Assembly: GCF_002285415.1 (NCBI RefSeq)
Contig: NZ_NSBU01000004.1
Location: forward strand, 434,001-498,000
Direction of reading: 5' to 3'
Source of the DNA: Actibacterium pelagium
GTDB lineage: Bacteria; Pseudomonadota; Alphaproteobacteria; Rhodobacterales; Rhodobacteraceae
DNA length: 64,000 nt
Under the pieces are notes generated by a model, which was not told the DNA's origin, did not search any database, and saw only the letters and a list, made by a program, of their open reading frames with translations. A program made the translations under genes and the position numbers. This document shows positions 53,501 to 63,465 of this stretch, piece by piece (positions within the stretch are counted from its first letter, which is position 1; the number at the start of each line of letters is the position of its first letter).

Positions 53501-53804
53501 TGCACTCAGCGAAAACCGACACGCGGCAGCATTTTTTGGACTATTCAAGTTGGCCAAAGGAGAAGATTACTTCACTAACCTAGACGAAGGGGAGCAAGGC
53601 CGGTTCGCCACCGAAGCGTTAGAGATCGATGTGATCGTTCGCAATGCCGTTGCAGAAAACTCGCTTAATCCACAAAACATTGAGACGGAGATACGCAAAG
53701 CCCTGTTGCCACGCTTGTTCGGTCTCATCGGTTTGGATGATGCGAAAGAAGTTATTGAGCAGGTGATACAGATTACTCGGATTGGACTCAGTAGGGATGG
53801 CTAG
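50523..53804 (+). CDS. hsdR: Type I restriction endonuclease subunit HsdR
   Basis: The 1093-residue protein has an N-terminal PD-(D/E)xK nuclease (D152 in RRPDVICYVNG; E166 and K168 in VVIEAKRP). An SF2 translocase follows with Walker A WHTTGSGKSFTMVF near 345, DEGHRS motif II, AFTGTPLL motif III and a VSKLLTGFDEPRNGVLYIDK / IQAIARVNR motif V-VI region, then a long helical C-terminus that docks on HsdM. All key residues are intact, so restriction should be functional. It starts immediately after the kinase stop codon. Confidence 0.96.
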   Translation: MTQTPETSEAYASHIPALHILMAMGWQFMSQADCLAARGGNTGVVMKGVLIEELKKRTFEYKGRSYPLSTNAIDQIVREVTSPALNEGLETANERLYDQITLGITVTEFVEGNRYSPTIQLIDWDNLSNNSFVVTEELEVLSAGGTHTRRPDVICYVNGLPLVVIEAKRPDSGNPNKSMVVEGISQSIRNQRTDEIPQLFAYSQLLMSVSGIDGKYATTKTPSKFWANWREEEIEESEFSNIKSYVPDAKSIETLFADKPLWKRQYFENLWGGHNLSTEQDRLIISLLRHDRLLEFIRYFLLFDKKVGKIAARYQQAFGIKALLERITQKRADGGREGGVVWHTTGSGKSFTMVFLTKALLLHEQLKRCRIVVVTDRIDLERQLSKTFMSGGAFGSEIGTKKDGEKAKAQSGRDLANRIGQGKERIIFSIIDKFYGASKFPECKNTSSDLIVLVDEGHRSHGGENHERMKQALPNAAYVAFTGTPLLTKDKTTSKFGPIIHAYTMQRAVEDGTVTPLLYEERKPVLDVNEKAIDNWFEKITLGLTENQKNDLKKKYGNKGPVYGSANRIDLIAWDIAVHFSENIKSLGGGLKGQLATDSKISAIRYKEALDQTGLVTSAVIMSPPDTREDHSDVDNAKLPEIQEWWKNTVGNDPEEYERQVLEDFGTDGRPDILIVVSKLLTGFDEPRNGVLYIDKKLEKHNLIQAIARVNRLHEAKKYGLLIDYRGILKELDTAIRDYQDLAEQTQGGYDIEDIKGLYHQVDTEYKRLPSLHDALWAHFATVQNKQDLEQYRQILVPQYQNDDDGEPYDVRQKIREDFYASLAEFGMCLKIALSTRSFFEDSGFSEAQIDQYKRDLKFFSNLRKIAKQDAQETVDFSVYEQQIRNLVDKHVVGEEVKDPDGVISLTDIGSTDPETWDEEQARNEADVIRSRVTKTIDQALGEDPYAQKVFSELLREAISEAEALFEHPIKQYLLFKNLEEKVNERQVDQTPSALSENRHAAAFFGLFKLAKGEDYFTNLDEGEQGRFATEALEIDVIVRNAVAENSLNPQNIETEIRKALLPRLFGLIGLDDAKEVIEQVIQITRIGLSRDG

Positions 53805-54537
53805 TCTAACGGGTAGGCAATCTTTCACCTACGGCGGTGAATCCTACAAGTACTCCATGTTTCATCTGACGGAGAAACAAGGGAAGATTTCAATCCACGT
53901 TCATCCGAATGGCTCAATTCAGGTGGATGCGCCTGCGGATGCACAAGACTCTGAAATTAAGGAAGCTGTTTTGAAAAGAGCCCGCTGGATAGTGGGTCAC
54001 GTGGAAGACGCCAATAGTCGCCTCAAGCATATACTTCCGCGAGAGTATGTGAGCGGCGAAAGCCACTACTACCTTGGTCGCAGGTATTTGCTCAAGGTTC
54101 TGCCCGTCTCTGGCAACAAGCAATCGGTCAAACTGCTTCGCGGAAAGCTCCAAGTTGAAAGTCATAGCCCAAATACAGGCAACGTACGATCATTGCTAGA
54201 TGGATGGTACCGAAGTCGGGCTCTCGACGTTCTTTGCTCCAGGTTAGAAGCTGTGTCTGAAGCAGTGCCTTGGCTCAACGACACGCCTTCAATGAAGTTG
54301 CTTGCAATGAAGAAACAGTGGGGAAGCTGCTCGGCAACCGGCAAAATTATCCTCAATCCAAGCCTTGTTAAGGCGCCCAGAGAATGTATCGACTATGTTG
54401 TCACACACGAAATTTGTCATTTGCGAGAGCATAACCATAGTCAGCGTTTTTACCGGGAACTGGACCAATTGCTGCCGAACTGGCGGAGCATCAAAGGTCG
54501 GCTTGATGGAATGGCTGAGGCAATCCTAGTACGGTAG
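53797..54537 (+). CDS. YgjP-type zinc metallopeptidase
   Basis: From ATG 53797 the 246-residue protein has the YgjP/DUF45 layout. The conserved KKQWGSCSATGKIILNPSLV block (about 172-191) precedes the zinc site HEICHLREHNHSQRFY, with H204, E205, H208 and a third ligand probably H214. Members of this family often sit beside hsdR in type I loci; their substrate is unknown. The start overlaps the hsdR end by eight bases; the frame extends five codons upstream to a TTG. Confidence 0.9.
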   Translation: MASLTGRQSFTYGGESYKYSMFHLTEKQGKISIHVHPNGSIQVDAPADAQDSEIKEAVLKRARWIVGHVEDANSRLKHILPREYVSGESHYYLGRRYLLKVLPVSGNKQSVKLLRGKLQVESHSPNTGNVRSLLDGWYRSRALDVLCSRLEAVSEAVPWLNDTPSMKLLAMKKQWGSCSATGKIILNPSLVKAPRECIDYVVTHEICHLREHNHSQRFYRELDQLLPNWRSIKGRLDGMAEAILVR

Positions 54538-54547
54538 GGTTTGAGTT

Positions 54548-55921
54548 TTGGGTCTGGAACAGTTTGATGAATTGATGTGGGTAGAAAGACTGGCGGATCG
54601 CCTCCTTGGGCTTTCGACTGCACAAAAACCCTATCTGCAACGTTATTGGCAATCCCACGGCTTTCCCGCTCAGATAACGTATAACGGGGAAGATGAAACT
54701 CCGTTTCCGGCCGACGATCTATACATGATCTACGAGGACACGCGGCATTCAATTCGATTAGGCAATGCTGAGTACTATTCGGAATTAAAAGCTGCGCTCG
54801 ATCCCGTGCGCGGGGTTTTAAGGGATCACCCTGTCATTTCTCGAGCGCTTGGCCAGCGGATTGATGGCGACGAAGTTCAGATTGGCATTTTAAACTCAAC
54901 CACACTCACAAGCCTTAGCCAGATGATTGTGGGTCAAATGGCCCAAAATGAATCGGGGTTGAGAGACGGGTTCCTACAAACTGCGTCAAGACTGAACGCC
55001 CTACTCTTGTCCTCAAAGGTGAAACCTGATCTTAGCCAGGCAAACAATCTAAACACCGGGATGGACGTTGCACTGTTTTTTGGCCTGCGTGTTCCCCATG
55101 AGATTGACCTTGGTGAAGGGTATTCTCTTATCCCGCTAGCGCTCCTAAAAAACTACGTTGATCCTGAATGGCTTCGGGGAGTTGCTCCTGAACACGTCGA
55201 ATGGCGTCGCACGGAAGCAATGTTCGCAATTATCCACAGGTTTGCGTGGCGTCCATACATCCGCAACAAACATTCCTTTGACGAACGCACTTATAGGACG
55301 TTCCCACCGTTGTTTCACCGCTGGACGGAGGAGTTCTCCAATTTGCTAGCTGTAGCTCTTGGAGCGCGAACGACTCGAGTTATGACGTTTGAGGGCTGCA
55401 TTTCTAGAGTGGCGTCAGATTTGCTTGGGCAGCATCATGGGCCAAACTCGCCTCAAAAGGGTCGGCCGATCGGCCACCTGTTCAGCTCGTTTGCAAAGTT
55501 TGAGGAAGCGGACGTTGGTGAGATCGAAAGAGCAAAGTCCCTATTCTCGCGCCGGGCAAAAACGGACTATGCCGACCTTGCGCCTGCAATGTATCGACTG
55601 GCGGAAGCATATAGTCGGGACGGGCGCTTTGCAGCACATGATAGAGTCTTGGATCTTGCGATCGTTTTCGAGCGCATGTTCAAGCCGGGCAACAGACAGA
55701 TAAGCAAAGCCCTCCAACGTGAGCTCGCCGAACTACTCGGGAAAGGTGAAGAAGATAAATGCCGCATCAAAGACAGCGTGGCGCATTTCTATAATGTGCG
55801 TTCGGCCATCATTCATGGACCCCTAGATAATCGCAAAGAGAGGCTTCTAAGAGAAGTCGAACCAGCTTGGTTGGAAGGCGCAAAACTAGCACGAGAGGCA
55901 CTGCTATTGAAACTCGAGTAG
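54548..55921 (+). CDS. HEPN-type (ApeA-like) protein, candidate RNase effector
   Basis: The 457-residue protein has an unassigned N-terminal region (about 1-330) and a C-terminal helical domain ending in VAHFYNVRSAIIHG. R418 and H423 there give the R-x4-H active-site motif of HEPN ribonucleases. The pattern (AEAYSRDGRFAAHDRVLDLAIVFERMF, then Y-x-VRSAIIHG) is like Apea-type HEPN domains, common in phage defence. The start is TTG 54548 or ATG 54575; neither has a strong ribosome site. It is the last gene of the operon, ten bases after the metallopeptidase. Confidence 0.75.
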   Translation: MGLEQFDELMWVERLADRLLGLSTAQKPYLQRYWQSHGFPAQITYNGEDETPFPADDLYMIYEDTRHSIRLGNAEYYSELKAALDPVRGVLRDHPVISRALGQRIDGDEVQIGILNSTTLTSLSQMIVGQMAQNESGLRDGFLQTASRLNALLLSSKVKPDLSQANNLNTGMDVALFFGLRVPHEIDLGEGYSLIPLALLKNYVDPEWLRGVAPEHVEWRRTEAMFAIIHRFAWRPYIRNKHSFDERTYRTFPPLFHRWTEEFSNLLAVALGARTTRVMTFEGCISRVASDLLGQHHGPNSPQKGRPIGHLFSSFAKFEEADVGEIERAKSLFSRRAKTDYADLAPAMYRLAEAYSRDGRFAAHDRVLDLAIVFERMFKPGNRQISKALQRELAELLGKGEEDKCRIKDSVAHFYNVRSAIIHGPLDNRKERLLREVEPAWLEGAKLAREALLLKLE

Positions 55922-56146
55922 AGAGACCTGACCTGCGAGGTGTTGATTGGTTCTTAGTGGGGCACAAATCTGGAGGCTGGTACGGCATCAGCAACCGGAT
56001 CAACGGCGTCTGCTTTACGATCAGAGTCGCGGATACTGGATTGGACTTTTAGATGACCAACGCGCGAGGGATCGATGCAGCATCGCAAAGACCGCGCAGA
56101 GGGCGAGCTTGGTCAACGAGAGCGTGCTCCTGCATGCAGGACGTGC

Positions 56147-59100
56147 CTAATCAGAACAAAAGAACTTCAGTCTGGCATTCGCTCGTGCACAAGCGGTCTG
56201 CATGGCGTCCCAATGCATGAGGAACTGTCGGAGTCGGTTCTGCTGCTGGGCTTGCGCGAGCCCATCTTCCAGTACCTGTCGCCTTGTCATCTTGGCACCA
56301 ACAATCCAGATTTCTTTTTCAAACGAAGGATTTCTGCATGCGGAAATCAGTAGATCATTGACGCCCGCCGCGTCCAAACCAGCGGAATGGCGAAACATTC
56401 GGTTTCGGCCAGCAAGGGGAACGGCGTTCGCCTGGACGTCATCCCGCCAACGGTCAGCTGTCCAAACAGGTGAAGGTCTTCCAAGCGAAATGAAGCCGAC
56501 GCTAGCAAGGGCTTGACGCCCAACGATCTGAAGACCGCCCACGTTGAACCCGCGCCCACCTGGCCCCTGACTTCCGACCTTCGCGTGAAGAAGAACTATC
56601 TTCTTTTTGTCTGGATCAAGCCCTATGAAATCTGCAACCTCTTGACCGTCATCATCGCACAACCAGATGGGGAGCGCTTCAATTGCAGCTGTCAGGTCAT
56701 CGCCGGGAATGCCGTCGGTGGCAAGCCTTCCTTCGCAAGTCGCTGAAATAACGCCAAAAATTGATTTCCGGTGCCAATTTGCTCTGTTAGTTGAGAAGTA
56801 GTTTTCGCCTTTCTCAGAATCCACCTTATCGAGAGACGGAGAGGCAAACACATAATCCAAAATAGGAGTGCTTCCGTCCTCAAGCCGCCAACGAACGCGA
56901 GGTTCATAGAAGTTTCCTTCAGAGTAAATTACGCCTTCGCGAGAGGTGAGTATGCGAAACGACTTCCGCTGATTAAGTCGCTGAACCAGCGTTTGGCCTT
57001 GACGTCGATCATCCCGTTCTTGCACCGGAAAACGCGCGTTCAAATCATCGCTTTCAATCCGATAATTGCCTGTTTCTTCCACGAATTCGACTGAGCATTG
57101 AAGTTCTTGATCATCGATTTCGATTGTGAAGTTTCCGTTCACATCATCAACATCAGAACAGAGATCGAAATAATTGACATCCTCATGCAATACGAATGCC
57201 GCCCCTCCAGCGTCATCGTCACGCATTTCATCCAGAGACGGATCAAGGAGGATGGATACCGGCTGGGCATCGTCAGTGGTGACATCTTCAATGATTGCAG
57301 CATAGCGATCAAACACGGAGCTTCGCGCGCGACCATTGTCGCCTAGCTCGGCTGCAACTTCCGCCGTCCATCCAACATAATCGGCTATAGGAACAAAGCG
57401 CTCAGACCCATCTCGCAAACGCGACCGCCCGAACCCAACATACCTCGCGCTACCCCCTACAAAGCCAGCCGCAGTCGAAGGGACCAGCGATGGATCAAGT
57501 AAGTCAGTGAATACATCGGCAAAGGAGCGTGTTCGCATAGCCATGCCCCGAATAGCGTGCTGCGACATATCGAGTGAAGAGAAAGACATACGTGAAAGGC
57601 GAGAAGGGTTGTCTTCGCCGTCTTCAGGAAAAGCCTTCTCCATGAGTGAGCGACCAGCACGCTTTAGTTTGAGGCCAGCCATATCAACAACAAGCCCTTC
57701 GGTATCGTGCATGAACACAAACTCGCCCTGTTGGACGGCTACAAATATCCCGAGCTTCCATTCGGAGAAGAAACGGTCAATCAGATACGGTGAATTGCGC
57801 CAAGCGTAGTAAGAGAACCCCAAAACATTATCCGGCATGCCGTCTACGGGCGTAATCTTGAAACGATCCTTATCCATGATCGCTTCTTCGATAACCGATC
57901 CAAAGGCCTGAATATTAGATAAGGGCTCTATTGTTTTTAGAACAGCGGCGGTTTGGGGAAGCTGGATATCTGCTGCTGCAAGCGGTTTCTCAAACTCAAA
58001 TCGCCCTCGAAACTCACCGCTGATATATTGGTACTCGGCCATGTATTCGAGCAAACGGTCAGGCAGCGTCACTTCGTTGCTAACAATGTGCTCAGTATTT
58101 CGTGCGGCATAGTCTTCATAGCCCTTATAGCGTTCCCAGGCCGTGTGAATTCGTGAGGCGTTTGCCGGGGAGCCAAGAACCCAGCCCGTTTGCCGAAAGC
58201 GCGCATCGCCCTTTGAATGCCTTGTGGCTCTGCCAATCTGCTGCACAAGTTGACGCGCGTTACCCATGAGATCAAAGATGCCCACGGCAACAAATGTGGG
58301 ATCATCGATGCCTTCCATCAACTTGTACTGATGAATCCAAAAAGTGGCATCAGAACGATTGTGCTGGGCAGATGCTACACTGGTAAAACGGTCCTGGTTT
58401 TGAGGTATCTTTTGCGCGCGGTCGTGAATCACTACTGACCGAGTTTCAAAGACGCGGTTAACCTCGGACTGAAGCATATACAGCGTATCAAGGTCATCGC
58501 CACGAACCATGACTTTCGGTTTAGTGGCATCGCGAAACCAGTTTCTTGCGGCGGCGAGCCTGTTGGGAAGTTCTTGATGTAAGATTTCGACAAACTGTGC
58601 TACTGCAGCTTGCCGGTCGCCCTCAGGTTCGACATCTGGAAGAATTACTTCGGCAGGACGTATGATGTTTCGCTCAATGGCTTGTGCATGCGGAAAGTTA
58701 AAGAGATAGCGACCGCGCACCCTGAACGACTTGTAGTCATTTCTATAGGGTGTGGCACTTAGAAGAAGCGTCGGCAAGTTGAAATCCCGAACACCACGAG
58801 ACCATGATACTGCAGGTTCGTAGTGGCCTTCATCTACAACGACCAAATCGAAGTTTTTGCTTATTTCTGCAAGAATACGTTGGCAATCATCTGAGTCAGG
58901 CACATCGGGATCGAACGCCGCTTTTCGAATGGCCCCGAGGGCATGATGCGTGCCAACCAGAATGGCCCTATCGACATCATCCTCACAAAGATTATGAACA
59001 ATTTGCCGGGCACTGCTTGGTAGAAGTTGCTCAACATAAACATCGTCGAGTTCCGCGCCCATGGTTTGTGCATCACCGGTAAAGAGGGCCGTTCCATCAA

Positions 59101-59560
59101 CTTCGTAACCCATGTGCTTCCAAAAGCGATGGCGGATATCGGCGATCAATTGTTTTGTGAGTGCTGTGCGAGGCGTTAGAACAAGTACGCGCCGCACGTT
59201 TGGTAAGCAGCGCGCCAAGACAGCAACAATCCCAGATTTCCCTGTTCCGGTTGGTAACTTTAGAAGAGCGGCTTCAATTTGCTCGGCACGCTCAGGAATA
59301 GTTTTATCACCGTTTAGATAAGCGACCACTGTCGCGATGGCTGCTTGCTGATGTTCCCAAAGACCAGGGGCACCTTCCGCCGCTTCCCAAAAGCCGTAAG
59401 ATTGTAGCCGTCGGATGTCCTGACAGAACGCTTGTGCGTCAATCACATCCTCACGCAATGTAGTTCGCCCGTCAGCAATAAGGTTTCTTAAGTTCAATTT
59501 CTTATCCAGATACGCAACAGCGATACGCTTTAGCTCGCCCGCTAGTTGAAGGCGTAGCAC
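56147..59560 (-). CDS. Large SF2 DEAD/DEAH-type helicase with probable C-terminal PD-(D/E)xK-like domain
   Basis: The 1137-residue protein has a ResIII-type helicase: Walker A KLPTGTGKSG (101-110), DEGH (243-246), SATPYR (268-273) and a QQIGRATRH motif VI near 450. A long middle region is unassigned. At about 968-1020 the pattern CDDDGQEVADFIGL...IVLLHAKVG...VGRQAL resembles nuclease domains that end some restriction-like helicases, with His-Ala-Lys where Glu-x-Lys is usual. The start is GTG 59560 without a visible ribosome site, so the N-terminus is uncertain. It converges on the hsd operon and looks like separate defence cargo. Confidence 0.85.
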   Translation of the reverse strand: MLRLQLAGELKRIAVAYLDKKLNLRNLIADGRTTLREDVIDAQAFCQDIRRLQSYGFWEAAEGAPGLWEHQQAAIATVVAYLNGDKTIPERAEQIEAALLKLPTGTGKSGIVAVLARCLPNVRRVLVLTPRTALTKQLIADIRHRFWKHMGYEVDGTALFTGDAQTMGAELDDVYVEQLLPSSARQIVHNLCEDDVDRAILVGTHHALGAIRKAAFDPDVPDSDDCQRILAEISKNFDLVVVDEGHYEPAVSWSRGVRDFNLPTLLLSATPYRNDYKSFRVRGRYLFNFPHAQAIERNIIRPAEVILPDVEPEGDRQAAVAQFVEILHQELPNRLAAARNWFRDATKPKVMVRGDDLDTLYMLQSEVNRVFETRSVVIHDRAQKIPQNQDRFTSVASAQHNRSDATFWIHQYKLMEGIDDPTFVAVGIFDLMGNARQLVQQIGRATRHSKGDARFRQTGWVLGSPANASRIHTAWERYKGYEDYAARNTEHIVSNEVTLPDRLLEYMAEYQYISGEFRGRFEFEKPLAAADIQLPQTAAVLKTIEPLSNIQAFGSVIEEAIMDKDRFKITPVDGMPDNVLGFSYYAWRNSPYLIDRFFSEWKLGIFVAVQQGEFVFMHDTEGLVVDMAGLKLKRAGRSLMEKAFPEDGEDNPSRLSRMSFSSLDMSQHAIRGMAMRTRSFADVFTDLLDPSLVPSTAAGFVGGSARYVGFGRSRLRDGSERFVPIADYVGWTAEVAAELGDNGRARSSVFDRYAAIIEDVTTDDAQPVSILLDPSLDEMRDDDAGGAAFVLHEDVNYFDLCSDVDDVNGNFTIEIDDQELQCSVEFVEETGNYRIESDDLNARFPVQERDDRRQGQTLVQRLNQRKSFRILTSREGVIYSEGNFYEPRVRWRLEDGSTPILDYVFASPSLDKVDSEKGENYFSTNRANWHRKSIFGVISATCEGRLATDGIPGDDLTAAIEALPIWLCDDDGQEVADFIGLDPDKKKIVLLHAKVGSQGPGGRGFNVGGLQIVGRQALASVGFISLGRPSPVWTADRWRDDVQANAVPLAGRNRMFRHSAGLDAAGVNDLLISACRNPSFEKEIWIVGAKMTRRQVLEDGLAQAQQQNRLRQFLMHWDAMQTACARANARLKFFCSD

Positions 59561-59945
59561 TTTATTATTGCAGTAGTAAGGGCCACCTAAAAGGCAATCC
59601 GATCGCTATTTAGAAGTCAATGACATCGCCTTCATCGCCAAAGGCAGTTTCAAAAGATTTAGCAAACCAGCTTCCGGCAGAGCATGAGCCTCGCGTGCGC
59701 AGCGAATGGCAGGTTTGACGATCATGCCCGAAACCGAAGTTTTTCAACAGATTCGTCCGGTCGCGACCATTCGGCCAGTTGGCTGATGGTTTAAAAAGTC
59801 TGCACAGTGGGCATTGGTCGTACCAGTAACGAAGGTCAGCATCCCCATAAAGACTGCAGGACCCCTTTGTTCTTCTTTGAAACTATGAGATTGCTCTCCA
59901 ACTCCGTCGGAGCGGGAATGGCTAGTACGCTGAGGGTCTTGAGAC

Positions 59946-59963
59946 CCGTCGATGGGGTGGGGT
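59946..59963 (+). repeat. 18-bp direct repeat, copy 2
   Basis: CCGTCGATGGGGTGGGGT, identical to 44172-44189 beside the integrase stop codon. It overlaps the end of the GGGTCTTGAGACCC palindrome. Confidence 0.8.
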
Positions 59964-59967
59964 CTGT

Positions 59968-60010
59968 TAGTAGGGCGCTGATCTGACTATTAGTAGGGGA
60001 TTAGTAGGGG
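59968..60010 (+). repeat. Three TAGTAGGG repeats at the right island end
   Basis: TAGTAGGG begins at 59968, 59991 and 60002; the last two are 11 bp apart, as are the two copies at the left end. Candidate integrase or excisionase arm sites. Confidence 0.6.
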
Positions 60011-60141
60011 ATGTACGTCAAACGTTCGTAGGTTCTGTCCGACGTCGTCCAATATCACCGTCAATATTTATAAAGCAATCATAAGGGGTTATGGAGCAAT
60101 GAGCTGCATGCTCCAACATTATCCAAAGAGCAGACTTCAAA

Positions 60142-60187
60142 ATTCGTAATGATGGGGTCGGGGGTTCGAGTCCCTTCAGCGGCACCA
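60142..60187 (+). repeat. Right attachment site: 3' half of tRNA-Thr
   Basis: The 46 bases correspond to the anticodon loop through CCA of tRNA-Thr(CGT). They match 39414-39459 exactly for the first 19 bases; the T-stem strands then differ (GGGGG/CCCTT here, GTAGG/CCTAT at the left). Both versions still pair. There is no 5' half, so this is not a gene. Confidence 0.92.
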
Positions 60188-60245
60188 GTTCAAACACATT
60201 TTGGCTTGAAGCATTGGGCAACTCTGATCGGCCCATTGGAGCGTC

Positions 60246-61157
60246 CTAGGCGGCGAACTTATCTCTTTGTGCCTGGCCCAATTGGCGTATCGTCGCGCCA
60301 AGACCCATCAGCTGTTTCTCAAGCGGGTTGGTCTTTCTCCAGACCATACCGATGGTGCGCTTTGGTTTTGTGTTTTCGAACCGCGAGATCGAAACTGTCG
60401 TTCCCTTTGTTTCCAGCGGGACAGCCATCTCTGGAATGAGGGTCAGACCAAGACCGGCGTCGACCATTTGCACCAACGTTGCCAGCGACGATCCTTCCAT
60501 AAGCAAGCTGGGGTCGGACTTTTTGATGTCGCAGAACGAAAGCGCCTGATCGCGAAAGCAGTGACCCTCTTCCAGCAGCAGCAGCTTCATTTCCTGCAGG
60601 CGCTCGGGCTCTGGCACAGGTTGGTCAGCCTCATCCGACGGCCGGATCAGGACAAACTCTTCGTCGAACAATGCGAATTCACGCAAGCTGGGCTCCGAAA
60701 CGGGAAGGGCTGCAATCACGAAATCAAGCTGGGTGTTCATGAGATCGGCCAGCAGGGATTCAGTGATCGACTCGCGGGGGCGAAGCTCTAGCTCTGGCAA
60801 GGCGACCGACAGATTTCGGATGATCTCTGGCAGCAGATATGGGGCGACGGTCGGAATGATCCCCATGCGCAACTTACCCCGTAGCGGGCCATCCGGCTTG
60901 CGGGCCAGCTCCGACATCTCTTCGACTTCGTTAAGAACCCTGCGTGCCCGGACAAGGAACTCTTCACCCAAGGTCGTGAGGCGGATTTGGCGTGCGTTGC
61001 GCTCTACAAGTGGGGAGCCAAGCATCGTCTCCAGCTCTTTTATCTGCACCGACAAGGCCGGCTGCGAGATAGAACACGCCTCGGCCGCGCGCCCAAAATG
61101 GCCGATGCGGGCCAAGGCGTCGAAATAGCGGAAGTGTTTCAAGGTGAAATTTATCAT
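60246..61157 (-). CDS. oxyR: Hydrogen peroxide-responsive LysR regulator OxyR
   Basis: The 303-residue LysR-type regulator has an N-terminal winged helix (LKHFRYFDALARIGHFGRAA, ISQPALSVQIKELE). The redox pair is C200 in EEGHC and C209 in LSFCD, the spacing expected for OxyR's disulfide switch. It is divergent from katG, the classical target. A perfect ATAACCT-C-AGGTTAT palindrome covers its start codon, consistent with autoregulation. Confidence 0.95.
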   Translation of the reverse strand: MINFTLKHFRYFDALARIGHFGRAAEACSISQPALSVQIKELETMLGSPLVERNARQIRLTTLGEEFLVRARRVLNEVEEMSELARKPDGPLRGKLRMGIIPTVAPYLLPEIIRNLSVALPELELRPRESITESLLADLMNTQLDFVIAALPVSEPSLREFALFDEEFVLIRPSDEADQPVPEPERLQEMKLLLLEEGHCFRDQALSFCDIKKSDPSLLMEGSSLATLVQMVDAGLGLTLIPEMAVPLETKGTTVSISRFENTKPKRTIGMVWRKTNPLEKQLMGLGATIRQLGQAQRDKFAA

Positions 61158-61205
61158 AACCTCAGGTTATCAAAACTTTTAGAAAATTCAATTAGAGTTA
61201 ATTGA
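61156..61205. promoter_or_regulatory. Two inverted repeats between oxyR and katG
   Basis: ATAACCTCAGGTTAT (61156-61170, 7-bp arms, one central base) overlaps the oxyR ATG. TCAATTA (61188-61194) and TAATTGA (61199-61205) form a second 7-bp inverted repeat. Their position suggests OxyR binding, but they do not closely match the enterobacterial ATAG-based motif. Confidence 0.6.
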
Positions 61206-61234
61206 GAGACTCGGCTAGTTTAGAATCATAATAA

Positions 61235-63454
<2,220 letters not shown>

Positions 63455-63465
63455 CAAACCTTTTT

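Larger units (their letters stand above)
59561..60141. other. Gene-free right end of the island
   Basis: No convincing gene lies here. The stretch contains a perfect GGGTCT-TG-AGACCC palindrome (59934-59947), the second copy of the 18-bp repeat and three TAGTAGGG repeats, all close to the tRNA 3' fragment. The helicase promoter must lie in its left part. Confidence 0.6.
39414..60187. mobile_element. Integrated genomic island in tRNA-Thr with satellite-like backbone and defence cargo
   Basis: The island is bounded by direct repeats of the tRNA 3' half (39414-39459 and 60142-60187; the first 19 bases, from ATTCGTAATGATGG onward, are identical). It carries its own tyrosine integrase (44200-45366), an AlpA-like protein, a VapE-type replication protein, a type I restriction-modification operon with extra genes and a large helicase. 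The genes look more AT-rich than the flanking core. No capsid, tail or conjugation gene is visible, so it is more like a phage-satellite or non-conjugative integrative element than a prophage or ICE. Confidence 0.85.

Noticed and set aside
55922-56146. A small gene between the HEPN gene and the helicase
   Set aside because: Frames are short, lack ribosome sites and lie between two convergent stop codons; only a small CTGCATGCAG palindrome is visible.
60018-60236. 72-codon minus-strand frame over the tRNA 3' half
   Set aside because: Translation of tRNA sequence; a frequent annotation artefact.
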